Source: Glebionis coronaria (Eukaryota; Streptophyta; Magnoliopsida; Asterales; Asteraceae). From it: DNA of 64,000 bases. The notes under the pieces were generated by a model. It made no database searches and was not told the DNA's origin. It was given only the letters and a program-made list of their open reading frames with translations. A program made the position numbers and the translations under genes. Location of the stretch: assembly GCA_025667525.1 (NCBI GenBank), contig CM046877.1:260249706-260313705 (forward strand). The letters are read 5' to 3'. Every line of letters starts with the position of its first letter. The stretch's first letter is position 1. This document shows positions 22,109 to 35,044 of the stretch, piece by piece.

Positions 22109-23030
22109 GCCAGCGTCACGGTTTTGAAGTATTGGCACCCGAATAATCGAAAGCTTCACCCAATAATAAGATTTCAAGTGCTCACCTAAATCTAGCAAAC
22201 AATTTGAAGCCCCACAAGGCCGAAAAATATATGAAAAATTGAAAGTGAATCAAGCATTAATCTTCGAAGCTTTAAAGATCCAAAATTCGCCTTAGCGTGA
22301 GGATATACGTCTTTGGCTAATAAAACCACCGATGAGGCGGATAATAAAAGCCAAGGCAAGACCGAAGTCATAATAAAAGCTTCATGGCGAAGTTGAATAA
22401 AAGATGGAGGTAAACCAAAGATAATAAGGCCCTTCCGTTAGGGGGCGTATAAAAGTCTGGGTAATAAGTCTCATGTTCAAAACCGTTATCAAACAGTGTT
22501 TATCGATCCTTCTTGTCAACATAATTTTTTAACATCGTTGTCTATTAGGAGGGGTTATTGATTTGATGGTCTTGGTTACATCGTTAGGACTCTATTTTTA
22601 GACCTAAATCTCTATTATCGCATAAGTCAAACAATGTATCCTCGTGAAACATTCAAGACAAAATAAAATATAAGAGATACAACTTAGGAATAATGGGAGG
22701 ATAAGTACGTGATTAGGGAATATGAGTAGTGTTAGCATTACTAACTTATAATGACAATGATCTCGTTGCACGCTTGGCATGGAATTGGGGTGAAAATCGA
22801 GGACGATGAAATTATTTCTAATGAATCATTCACGTGTTCTTATTCTATGAACCTAAACGTCCCATTTTGCGATGAAAATCATACATTATGTCTATAACAC
22901 AAGTAGTAGTAATAGTAGTAGTGTAGCTAGTTTATCGTTCAATAAAGTGAATAAAAATGAATTTTGGAGGTGCTACGATACTTTATTCTAGCATTGTGTG
23001 AGGGCACGGCAATGGTTTAGTATGGGGGAG
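22109..23030 (+). mobile_element. Internal B, right part, with polypurine tract
   Basis: This continues internal B after the target duplication. It matches 7471-8387 of element A with few differences and ends in the polypurine tract AGTATGGGGGAG (23019-23030), followed by LTR C. It has no coding sequence. Confidence 0.8.
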
Positions 23031-26000
23031 TGATGAGATGGCATTTATACATGATCTCATCATTCTTTTCGGGCTTTTAATGCATAAAAATGTCATAATA
23101 TACCATATATATGCTTGTGTTTGTTTACTTTTGAATTTTAGGTATGGATATCGTGAAAAAGACAAAAGATCACAAGATACAAGGAAAAACGGACACGAGA
23201 AACGAAGCCATTCAAAGAACCAGGCCCTAATTCATGGAATATTCAACAAATACCCTTGAAGACTTGAAGACATACAAGATTGATCCTCATTAATTGAAGA
23301 AATGACACTTAAAACCCTTGTATATTGATAATTACAAGTTTGGTCCTTTAAGTTTGTCAAAATTACACAAATGGTCCTTTAACTTTGAAGAAATGGCAAG
23401 TTTGGTCCCTCAATAATTCCAAATTGCTAATTATGGTCCCTCATGAAGCCAAAGATACATTGAAGACCTTTGAAGATCAAAAATGTCCAAGATCAGTCCT
23501 TGAAATATCTCAAAATGGCAAAAACAACCCTTTGAAACCTTTTTCCCAAGTTTTGTGCCAAAACTGCCAAAGTGTGAAAGATATTAACAAAGGGATATGA
23601 GTTTTGTTGCTGAAAAACACGTTTTACACACTTTCTGAAAACACAAGGGCCAAATTTGTATACTTGAAACATTCAAATGAAGAAGTGCGCCAAACAACTT
23701 CCAATCCTACAAAAACGGATCAAAAGTTACTATTGTTCACCCTATGAACCCAACAACTATCTTCATTAAAACAAAGGGTAAAATGAAATTACCCTTACCC
23801 ACACTTGATTCACACGCCTGAAATCCCATCCCAACCTTAAAACACTCACTCCCACTCACCAAGAGGCCCCACTACCAAAACCGTTTCCCATCATGTGCCA
23901 ACTTCCTCACCAAGGCTTGCCACGTGTCAAGATCAACAGCTGAGATCCTTTGCTTCCCCCCAAAGCTACTTTAAACGTCTAGGATCATTTTGGACTGCTC
24001 ACAACCAAGAATTATCTAGAAGACTCAAGGGCATTTTATAGAAATCAGTACTAGGGTTTGTGAATAGTGTTTAGCCAGGCATTTGCCTATAAAAGGAGAC
24101 CTCAACATGTGAGAGTCCCTTTGTTCCAGTTTTTACCTTTTTAAACTTGTAATTCCCTTTTGAAATTTATAAAAGTTGGTATTTTTAGAAAATTGTAATT
24201 CCTTTTTATGTTTTTGAAAGTTGGTATTGTTTAAAGGTGATTCTGAGTTCCATTTGTTGTTATAAGTGTGCTTGAATCATTTAGTTCAAGGACGTTTATG
24301 TTTGGTAAGTTTTTTCAAGTATGAAAAAGCTTGAAAAGAGGTTTCTAAATTTGCTTATTTTTGTGTACTAATCCTTATCCAAAAGCTGTAAGCTCTTGCA
24401 AGCTTGTTGAAACCAAGCTTGTGAAGGGATTAGGGCCTTTGGTTGGGCTGTTTGTTCATTGTGTTGAAGAAATCAAGCCCTTGAGTTTCTGCTTTGAAAC
24501 ATCAACCAAGGCATTCATCATCTTTGTTATTGAAGTACCTTGGTCTTGGTCTTGTTCTAGTTGTTTAACAAGGTCCAAGGAGCATATCTGGGCCTCCTAG
24601 GATGTTGTGGAGGGCAGGTATAATCTCTTGATTAAGTTTCCTCTAAAAATTTCATGTTACTGCCTGTTTTGGATTTGGTCCTTTGATTTTGTGTTCTTTT
24701 GTTTGTGCTGGGGATTTTTGAGTGTTATTATGTTAGTTGGTGCCTAGTAAGTGTTTTTGATCATTAATATCAGTAGGTTATTAGTAGAAATCACAAGTTG
24801 CTTTGAAAAGTGGTTGATTAATGACTGTTTGGGATTACTGGTTCATAAGGCCTTGTGGCCTTGTGCCCTTGGTTCTTAGGGTTTGGGAGGTCTAAACAAG
24901 TCATTTTGAACAAGTTTTGGTCATTGGTTTAGTTTCTGAAAGTTTGGAAAAAGTATTTGAAGTTTTGCTAAAATCTGATAAAAAGTGTTTTGGAATTGGT
25001 CAAACACATCAGATTCAATAACTTCTTTGTTACTTGGATCTAAGGTCTGAAATCAGGTTTGGGAATAGTTTGGGTGATAAGCTATCTATTGGTTATCTGG
25101 TTGTTGAATTTGGTGGCTTATTGTGATTGCTATAGCTTATCAAAGTTGGCTGAAGTGATCATTTGCATCAGCAAAGTGACCACCTCATTTTCTGTCTGCA
25201 TTTGTTATCTTATTGTATGCCTTGTGATTTTGCTGCTTGGAACTTGTTTAAGTGCTGGTTGTGAGTGGATTTTGCTATTTGGTGTGCTTTGTATCTGGCT
25301 TATAATCTAACTGGCTTATTAAGCCCTTATTGCCAAAATCTGCCATCAAAAGGTCAACTGACCTCTTGATTCACAAGGCCTCCTCCTTGAGTCCTTCACA
25401 AAAATTGCTTATAACAAGCCCATATACCATTCCTGATCATTTGGTAAACTTTGGAGTACTTTGACTTTTGGTCAAATAAGCTCAAATTGGCTTATTTTTG
25501 AGAACTGCTTATTGGCACATGCAACAACTTGGATTTTGTAATAGAAATCATTTTTCTTAGCTTAATAACAAATCTGGAAGGTTACAAGTCTTTTGGTTAA
25601 GCTTTTGCTAGAAAACTAGCTTATTTGGATTTTCCAACCAGCTTATTGGTTCTTATAGCTTATTCTACTTGGCTTTTTGTGATTTTCTTTATTGATTATT
25701 CTTAGTTAAGCTATTTCTGAGCTTTTGCAACAAACTAGAGCTTCTGAGGTGTCCTAAATCTCAAACCCGACTATTTTGTCTTTTAGTGAAATAATACTTT
25801 GCTTATTTCTGGCTTATTGAGTGTGCTTTTTCAAAATTTCTTTTTACAGATCTCATAAGCATCCTAAAAGAAGGTTGTGTGTCAAATTAGAGCTTATGGC
25901 ATTGGCTTATTGCTTAATGGGCTGAAATGCCCAATAAGAATAAGCTGCTTGCTTATTAAGCTGTGATAAGTTCACATTCAGCTTTTGAGCCTTTAGAGTT

Positions 26001-26906
26001 TTATGCTTAGAATTAAATTTTGAGTCAGATAGGGCTTTTCCAAGTCAATTGGGCCAAGTTTGACTTTTTGGGCCAAAAAAGCCCATTAAGGTTGACTGTT
26101 TTTGGTTTTGGCCCATTTGAGGGCCCAATAGGGGTACTCTGGTCATTTCACTTTGATTTTCTGATTATTTAGGTTAAATTAAACTAGTTTGCAAGTTTTT
26201 AGAATTTTTAATAAATTTTGGATTTTTAATATTATTTTAATATTATTTTATTATTATTTTTCAAATTTCACATTTTCCAACTTTTTACATTTTTCTTAGC
26301 TTTGATACATTAAAATAGGAATTTAGAAACTTTTAGAATAATCTTATCACTTCTAGATTAATTTTTATAATTATTTTAATTTTTAATAGTTTTTAAATCA
26401 TTTTAAATAGTTTTTATTAGTTTAAAAATTTCTAAAAATAGTTTTTAATCTTTTTAGGTCATTTTAGAGGTTTACCAATTGAAAAATCTTTATTTGAGCT
26501 TTTTGATAATTTATTTGATTTTTAGGGCTTTAATTAGCATTTAAAAATTGAATATTTAATTATTTAAAAGGTTTGAAAAAGTTTTGATCATTGGTAAACT
26601 CTTAGTTTATTTATTTTGATTTTTGGTGAATTTTTGGTAATTTTTAGAATTAATTTTTATTTTTGTAGTTTTTACGGTTTTACGTTTTGTCGCCGTAGTA
26701 GTAATTTTCACGTCTTCGTCATCTTCTTTTCTCATCCCCTTCTAACCCAATCATAAATCACAAACATTTAACAAGTTTTTCACACACATATACCTCCTTG
26801 GGAAACGAACTTCATTGGGTCATTAGTGCTTGATTTTCCTAAATCATGACTTAATACTTACCGCTTTTACGCACCTTTTCCTAAAGGTCGTATTTTACCA
26901 CAATCA
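23031..26906 (+). repeat. LTR C, 3.9 kb
   Basis: It starts TGATGAGATGG after a polypurine tract and ends CAATCA. The first nine bases pair with ATCTCATCA across 14 bases. A TATA box, TATAAAAGG, lies at 24088-24096, so about 2.8 kb of the LTR would be transcribed leader. It contains the GCTTAT-rich block (about 25072-25972) and the AT-rich end. It is very similar to LTR D and to the visible part of LTR A. Confidence 0.88.
24088..24096 (+). promoter_or_regulatory. TATA box of LTR C
   Basis: TATAAAAGG is followed by AGACCTCAACATGTGAGAG, identical to the context in LTR D. It lies about 1.06 kb into the LTR. Confidence 0.6.
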
Positions 26907-28849
26907 TTTTGTTGAAGAAGTTTTTCACGAATCCATGACATATCCTTTATTGTTCTAACATTTATCTTTTTGCATACTTAATAAACGGCTTTAGATATAT
27001 TGTTAATCACCCTTTCCATGCTAGATCCTAAGCATTCGATTCTTCGTCTCTAGTATGGGGGTGCTCCACCTTTAGACTCGAAACATTGAGGACAATGTTT
27101 ACTTTTAGTATGGGGGGGGGTGAATAGGTACTTGCTTTGCTACGCCCTCATGCTTTCCAATTTTCAATATTTTTGTTGCTAATAAGGCTAAAAATGGCCA
27201 AATTTTAAAATTTTTTAGTTTTTATAAGTGTTTTTAAGACACGAATGTATATTTTCCGTTGGGTAGAATAAGAGTTAATTTTTGACTTGATGGGCATTTG
27301 GAGCCATTTACATTCCTTAACCCGCTCAATTCAAGTTTTGCTAGACTTTTATATAGGGAGCTTTAAAACGCGAAAGTCTTAATTCATTCGGGTTAAGAAC
27401 AAGAACTTTTCGCAAGTTCCTATAATTGATCCTAGAAAGTCACTTATCAAGGGAACTATAAAATGCATTCTCTAAACTTGAAAAAGTCCAAGAAAGTGCA
27501 AGATCCTATAGGTGGCTTGAAAACCCAAAACTTTGATTTGATATAGTCTTAATGAAAGCTAATCCAAATTTGGCTTAATTTTGACTTGCATGGCTAAGTA
27601 TTCACGAGTCTCTTTAATTAGAGGTCTTTATATAGTGAAGAACGAGAAATGATAGAGTTAGACAAGTGATCATGCTAAACCTAGAACATGAAAATGTTCT
27701 TTCAAAAACTCATATGTTTTTAATTGTGGCTTTTTCTTCCTATAAGATCAATACATTAGGAATAAATCATAATTGCAATAAGTAAGGTCGTACGACTTGA
27801 AAGGTTACTTAGCCTCTAGCGCAAGATCGTTTAAAAGTTGCTCGGGGTTGAATAGAGTTCATAGCCAAGGCATAACTTATTGAAGCGGGACGCGAAGATT
27901 GGCGATCATCCAAAAAGGCCCTAACAAGGCATGAGGAGCTCTATTTTTTTGCTAAAGATCCAAAGATGATGTGAAGTATCATTATTCCTAAATCAATATG
28001 AAGGATCGAGACGAAAAGCAATTACTCCCCTAAAGATTATGGAGAAAGTCTATCCGAAAAGACCCTTACAATGTATGAGGATAAATATATCCAAGTCCGA
28101 AAAGGAGGCGGATCGTTGTATATCAAAATCCAAAGTAAAGATTGAAGAAAAATGTGGAAGTTGTGGTCCAATATTAAGAATCTCTCGAAAACGTCAAGTG
28201 AAGAAATTCCAAATATGTGAAGAGAAGACCATAATTTCAAGAACGTCTTCCCAAGATTTGAAGTATGAAGTACATGCCAAATATCGGTCCGATAAAGGTC
28301 TCAAATCGTGAAACGAGTTATGCCAAGATATGAACTTAAGGAGATACACGAGAAGCCGTTTTAAAAGATTTTGTCCTTCGGCTAACTATCGATCAAATCG
28401 TGCTACTTTACTTTCGGACTAATAACTACTCAAATAAGTCAATATGAATCGCTTGTGATCCATGACAAATAGATAAAAAATGCTAGTAACCCATTTCTTT
28501 TTATAATAACTAGGATAGCGGGGAGAAAAAGTATTACACAATTTGGACGTATGAGAAGTGTTAGCATTGTGACTTGTACCAACAATGATCTCGTTTTTGC
28601 ACTTGGCTTGGAATGTATGACAATCAAGGATGACAAAGTTTACTCTAAGGGACATTTACTTGTTTCTATTCTTTGACCCTAAAAGTCACATTTGTGATGA
28701 AAATCATACATTATGTCTTTACACATCTTCGTAGCATGTTGCAAGTCTTTTACTCTTCAATAAAGGTTAATAAAATTGAACTTTGGTTATGCTTAGATAC
28801 TTTATTCTAGCATTGTGTGAGGGCACGGCAATGGCTTAGTATGGGGGAG
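26907..28849 (+). mobile_element. Internal C: short mosaic internal region without primer site or genes
   Basis: LTR C is followed by TTTT and then directly by sequence equivalent to element A at about 6795, so the primer site, leader and coding region are missing. The first 400 bases resemble element A and include the purine tracts (27052, 27107), the GGTG/CACC hairpin and AAACATTGAGGACAATGTTT (27081-27100). From about 27310 to 28440 it instead resembles the 3' untranslated region of the TGATAGG family (compare 18900-19930). It ends with the polypurine tract AGTATGGGGGAG (28838-28849). Confidence 0.7.
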
Positions 28850-31800
28850 TGATGAGATGGCATTTATATATGATCTCATCGTTCTTTTCGGGCTTTTAAT
28901 GCATAAAAATGTCATAATATACCATATATATGCTTGTGTTTGTTTACTTGTGTATTTTAGGTATGGATATCGTGAAAAAGACAAAATATCACAAGATACA
29001 AGGAAAAACGGACACGAGAAACAAAGCCGTACAAAGAACCGGGCCCTAATTCATGGAATATTCAACAAATACCCTTGAAGACTTGAAGACATACAAGATT
29101 GATCCTTATTAATTGAATAAATGACACTTAAAACCCTTGTATATTGATAATTACAAGTTTGGTCCTTTAAGTTTGTCAAAATTACACAAATGGTCCTTCA
29201 ACTTTGAAGAAATGGCAAGTTTGGTCCCTCAACAATTGCAAATTGCCAATTATGGTCCCTCATGAAGCCAAAGATACATTGAAGACCTTTGAAGATCAAA
29301 AATGTCCAAGATCAGTCCTTGAAATATCTCAAAATGGCAAAAAGAACCCTTTGAAACCTTTTTCCTAAGTTTTGTGCCAAAACTGCCAAAGTGTGAAAGA
29401 TATTAACAAAGGGATATGAGTTTTGTTGCTGAAAAACACGTTTTACACACTTTCTGAAAACACAAGGGCCAAAGTTGTATACTTGAAACATTCAAATGAA
29501 GAAATGCGCCAAACAACTTCCAATCCTACAAAAACGGATCAAAATTTACTACTGTTCACCCTATGAACCTAGCAACTATCTTCATTAAAACAAAGGGTAA
29601 AATGAAATTACCCTTACCAACACTTGATTCACACGCCTGAAATCCCATCCCAACCTTAAAACACTCACTCCCACTCACCAACAAGCCCCACCACCAAAAC
29701 CGTTTCACCATCATGTGCCAACTTCCTCACCAAGGCTTGCCACGTGTCAAGATCAACAGCTGAGATCCTTTGCTTCACCCCAAAGCTACTTTAAACGTCT
29801 AGGATCATTTTGGACAGCTCACAACCGAGAATTATCTAGAAGACTCAAGGGCATTTTAGAGAAATCAGTGCTAGGGTTTGTGAATAGTGTTTAGCCAGGC
29901 ATTTGCCTATAAAAGGAGACCTCAACATGTGAGAGTCCCTTTGTTCCAGTTTTTACCTTTTAAACTTGTAATTCCTTTTTGAAATTTATAAAATTTGGTA
30001 TTTTTAGAAAATTGTAATTCCTTTTTATGTTTTTGAAAGTTGGTATTGTTTAAAGGTGATTCTGAGTTCCATTTGTTGTTATAAGTGTGCTTGAATCATT
30101 TGGTTCAAGGAAGTTTTTGTTTGGTAAGGTTTTTCAAGTTTGAAAAAGCTTAAAAAGAGGTTTCTGAATTTGCTTATTTTTGTGTACTAATTCTTATCCA
30201 AAAGCTGTAAGCTCTTGCAAGCTTGTTGACACCAAGCTTGTGAAGGGATTAGGGCCTTTTGTTGGGCTGTTTGTTCATTGTGTTGAAGAAATCAAGCCCT
30301 TGAGTTTCTGCTTTGAAACATCAACCAAGGCATTCATCATCTTTGTTATTGAAGTACCTTGGTCTTGTTCTAGTTGTTGAACAAGGTCCAAGGAGCATAG
30401 CTGGCCCTCCTAGGATGTTGTGGAGGGCAGGTATAATCTCTTGATTAAGTTTCCTCTAAAAATTTCATGTTACTGCCTGTTTTGGATTTGGTGCTTTGAT
30501 TTTGTGTTCTTGTGTTTGTGCTGGGGATTTTTGAGTTTGATTCTGTTAGTTGGTACCTAGTAAGTGTTTTTGATCATTAAAATCAGTAGGTTATTAGTAG
30601 AAATCACAAGTTGCTTTGAAAAGTGGTTGATTAAGGACTGTTTGGGATTACTTGTTCATAAGGCCTTGTGGCCTTGTGCCCTTGGTTCTTAGGGTTTGGG
30701 AGGTCTAAACAAGTCATTTTGAACAAGTTTTGGTCATTGGTTTAGTTTCTGAAAGTTTGGAAAAAGGATTTGAAGTTTTTCTAAAATCTGATAAAAGTTG
30801 TTTTGGAATTGGTCAAACACATCAGATTCAATAACTTATTTGTTACTTGGATCTAAGGTCTGAAATCATGTTTGGGTGATAAGCTATCTATTGGTTATCT
30901 TGTTGTTGAATTTGGTGGCTTATTGTGATTGCTATAGCTTATCAAAGTTGGCTGAAGTGGTCATTTGCATCAGCAAAGTGACCACCTCATTTTGTGTCTG
31001 CATTTGTTATCCTATTGTATGCCTTGTGATTTTGCTGCTTGGAACTTGTTTAAGTGCTGCTTGTGAGTGGATTTTGCTATTTGGTGTGCTTTGTATCTGG
31101 CTTATAAGCTAACTGGCTTATTAAGCCCTTATTGCCAAAATCTGCCATCAAAAGGTCAACTGACCTCTTGATTCACAAGGCCTCCTCCTTGAGTCCTTCA
31201 CAAAAAATGCTTATAACAAGCCCATATACCATTCCTGATCATTTGGTGAACTTTGGAGTACTTTGACTTTTGGTCAAATAAGCTCAAATTGGCTTATTTT
31301 TGAGAACTGCTTATTGGCACATGCAACAACTTGGCTTTTGTAATAGAAATCATTTTTCTTAGCTTAATAACAAATCTGGAAGGTTACAAGTCTTTTGGTT
31401 AAGCTTTTGCTAGAAAACTAGCTTATTTGGCTTTTTCAGCAAGCTTATTGGTTCTTAAAGCTTATTCTACTTGGCTTTTTGTGATTTTCTTGATTGATTA
31501 TTCTTAGTTAAGCTATTTGTGAGCTTTTGCAACAAACTAGAGCTTCTGAGGTGCCCTAAATCTCAAACCCGACTATTTTGTCTTTTAGTGAAATAATACT
31601 TTCCTTATTTCTGGCTTATTGAGTGTGCTTTTTCAAAATTTCTTTTTACAGATCTCATAGGCATCCAAAAAGAAGGTTGTGTGTCAAATTAGAGCTTATG
31701 GCATTGGCTTATTGCTTAATGGGCTGAAAAGCCCAATAAGAATAAGCTGCTTGCTTATTAAGCTGTGATAAGCTCACATTCAGCTTTTGGGCCTTAAGAG

Positions 31801-32708
31801 TTTTGTGCTTAGAATTAAATTTTGAGTCAGATAGGGCTTTTCCAAGTCAATTGGGCCAAGTTTGACTTTTTGGGCCAAAAAAGCCCATTAAGGTTGACTG
31901 TTTTTGGTTTTGGCCCATTTGAGGGCCCAATAGTGGTATTCTGGTCATTTCACTTTGATTTTCTGATTATTTAGGTTAAATTAAACTAGTTTGCAAGTTT
32001 TTAGAATTTTTTATAAATTTTGGATTTTTAATATTATTTTAATATTATTTTATTATTATTTTTCAAAATTCACATTTTCCAACTTTTTACATTTTTCTTA
32101 GCTTTGATACATTAAAATAGGAATTGAGCAACTTTTAGAATAATTTTATCACTTCTAGATTAATTTTTATAATTATTTTAAGTTTTAATAGTTTTTAAAT
32201 CATTTTAAATAGTTTTTATTAGTTTAAAAATTTCTAAAAATAGTTTTTAATCTTTTTAGGTCATTTTAGAGGTTTACCAATTGAAAAATCTTTATTTGGG
32301 CTTTTTGATAGTTTATTTGATTTTTAGGGCTTTAATTAGCATTTAAAAATTGAATATTTAATTATTTAAAAGGTTTGAAAAAGTTTTGATCATTGGTAAA
32401 CTCTTAGTTTATTTATTTTGATATTTGGTGAATTTTTGTTAATTTTTAGAATTAATTTTTATTTTTGTAGTTTTTACGGTTTTACGTTTTGTCGTCGTAG
32501 TAGTAATTTTCACGTCTTCGTCATCTTCTTTTCTCATCCCCTTCTAACCCAATCATTAATCACAAACATTTAACAAGTTTTTCACACACATATACCTCCT
32601 TGTGAAATGAACTTCATTGGGTCATTAGTGCTTGATTTTCCTAAATCATCACTTAATACTTACCGCTTTTACGCACCTTTTCCTAAAGGTCGTATTTTAC
32701 CACAATCA
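28850..32708 (+). repeat. LTR D, 3.9 kb, end of the Athila-like array
   Basis: It starts TGATGAGATGG after a polypurine tract and ends ACAATCA at 32708, the same terminal bases as the other LTRs. The next bases belong to the leader of a Tekay element, so 32708/32709 is the insertion edge of the array. The TATA box TATAAAAGG lies at 29908-29916. The GCTTAT-rich block lies at about 30877-31775. Confidence 0.87.
29908..29916 (+). promoter_or_regulatory. TATA box of LTR D
   Basis: TATAAAAGG is in the same context as in LTR C, about 1.06 kb into the LTR. Confidence 0.6.
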
Positions 32709-33984
32709 CATATCAAGTCTTAGAGCCAACAGGTCGAAGCCTTGGCACTCTAATACCATATTTGTAAAACCCCACTTTGATAAGTGGATCGTTACGCGTA
32801 ATTATGGCGTGTCATCAAAGCATGCAAGGTAATATGTAGTAAAACATACATGACCATAGGGAAAACCGGAATTAAACATCGGTTCCCAAAATAAGCCCAA
32901 AACATAAATAAAGTAAATGAAATGAATGAAAAACTAAACAAGCATAAGTATATGAAGGCAAAAAGGAAAAGAAGTCTATGACAACTTCCATCCTATGCAC
33001 GTCCTCCAAATGCTCGAGTCCGTCCTTGGGTACCTGCCGTTTTGGGACATGGAAAGGAAAGTAACGGCTGAGCATAACGCTCAATGCGCGGATATATGAC
33101 ATAGTATGAATGACTGAAACATAATAAAGACTTAATAGCAGTGGAAATGTAGAAGTCATGGAAAACCTAGTATAACTTAGTAAAACTGGTTTTATAGTTT
33201 GAAAAGCCTTATGTTTATCTTATGAAAACTGTATTACTGTTAACCATTAAGCCAATATAGGTCATGAAGTATCAACGTGCATGAATACTTAGAGGGGTGA
33301 CCTCGTCATGCAATTAGAGGGGTTGCCTCTAATTAATATAAGTCTGGGTAGGAGGGATCAACTCCTTGTGAAGGATGCAAGGCACACACCTCATTCACCT
33401 GATAATACTGCTAAACATGTAAAGTAGGATTCACCCATACGCCCCACATGATAATATAATAACATGGCCAAAAGCTGAAAGGGACGCCACGAGCAATCAC
33501 TCCGTCGTGGGGAAGTCATAACACTGGTGCCTCCAGTGTTATGGTTATGGTACCTCCATAACTAGGTGGAACTGGTCATGAATGTATATGGCTTAGGCAT
33601 TTAAAACTAAACATAAGTAATTCAAAAAAATATAAAACATATACTGGGAAAACAGTTGGCTGCATACGTGGAATCCTAATAAGGAAAGAATGTCCATACT
33701 GAAGGACAGAGAATCCGAACCTTGTGTCCAGTGAACGGAAAAGAAGAACGAAAGGAAGTCCTACTCCGATCTCACTAATGCTACATAGAAGGATACGTGT
33801 ATAAGTATGCTGTTTACTGCTTACGTAACTGATTATAGTATGTCTTGGCTTGTTTCATATGTTTTAGTCTTGTGATACTGATTTTAATGTTATACTGTAT
33901 TTATCATGTGTTTAAAGTCTTCTGATTAAGTATTAACTGATATTCCTGTATTATTATACTTGTACTGTAATAATAAGTAACTTT

Positions 33985-34145
33985 CTAAAAATAGCAGGTT
34001 TCCTAAAATAGAAAGTTTCCAAAAATAGAAAGTTTCCAAAAATAGAAAGTTTCCAAAATAGATTAACTTCTTAAAATTGAATAGTTTCTAAGAATATAAA
34101 GTTTCCAAAAATAGTAAGTTTCCTGAAATAGAAAATTTATATAAT
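33985..34145 (-). repeat. Tandem repeats of about 17 bases in the Tekay-2 LTR
   Basis: Imperfect repeats of AAAAATAGAAAGTTTCC are present. The same block is longer in the Tekay-1 LTRs (40650-40990 and 56375-56710). Confidence 0.75.
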
Positions 34146-34699
34146 TAGAATTAAGCTAAATTTATAAGCTAATAATATAAGCTTAGTTTTACTGATAAAA
34201 TATACTAAGTCATGTGATTAATAATTTGTGGAAGTCATGTTTTTAATAGTATAGTTTATTAATTATAACATGTAAATTAAATAAACTATAGGTTATATGA
34301 TTTAATTAAATATAAACATGATTAAATTAAATTAATGTGTATGAATACCTAGGTTAAAACATGTATTAATTATTGTATTAATATAACCTAAGTCATGCTT
34401 ATTAATTAATTTTGTTTCATGTTTAATAATTAATTAATACAATAGTGTCAAATAAATAATTAAATGCTTAGGTTAAAACATGTATTATATAATAACAATA
34501 ATTAACCTAAGTTCATGTTGTGATTAAATTAATTATATATCATGCTAAATTAATTTAATTAACTTGACAAATAATATTTATACATGTAAAGCTAATTAAA
34601 CTTGTAAAAATAATAACCCAAACCCGTGTATTATTTTATTAAAATGTGTCGTAAAATCAAACCCGTGAAACCCGTGAACCAAAACACCCCCGAAACAGT

Positions 34700-35044
34700 G
34701 GCAACCGGATATGCCGGTTGCCCCTGCCTTCATAAAACTACCACCGGCTTAAGCCGGTGGTCTTGACCCTCTCGGCTAGCCGCTGCCCATGCTAAAGTTC
34801 CCACCGCCTGTTAGCCGGTGGTTCCCCTTGCGTACGCTGCGGTTCCCCCTACTTGACCATTTTAGCCACTGGATTAAGCCGGTGGTGCTTGGTTTGCTTG
34901 CTGTCGTGACCTATAAGACCACAAGGACACCCCCGACGCAAGTCAGGGTGCCTTCTACCTGCTGGCGACCGAACCATCACCACACCGAGACATATGTCTC
35001 GGTTGGTGTGCGAACCAACGACGTCGAGAGCCTTGTGGCTCTCG
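34700..35044 (-). repeat. Cluster of GC-rich palindromes in the Tekay-2 LTR
   Basis: Six hairpins lie in about 345 bases: GGCAACCGG/CCGGTTGCC (34700-34722), the perfect CCACCGGCTTAAGCCGGTGG (34741-34760), two imperfect relatives (34801-34821 and 34866-34885), ACCGAGACATATGTCTCGGT (34984-35003) and CGAGAGCC/GGCTCTCG (35025-35044). The surrounding LTR is strongly AT-rich. Confidence 0.75.
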
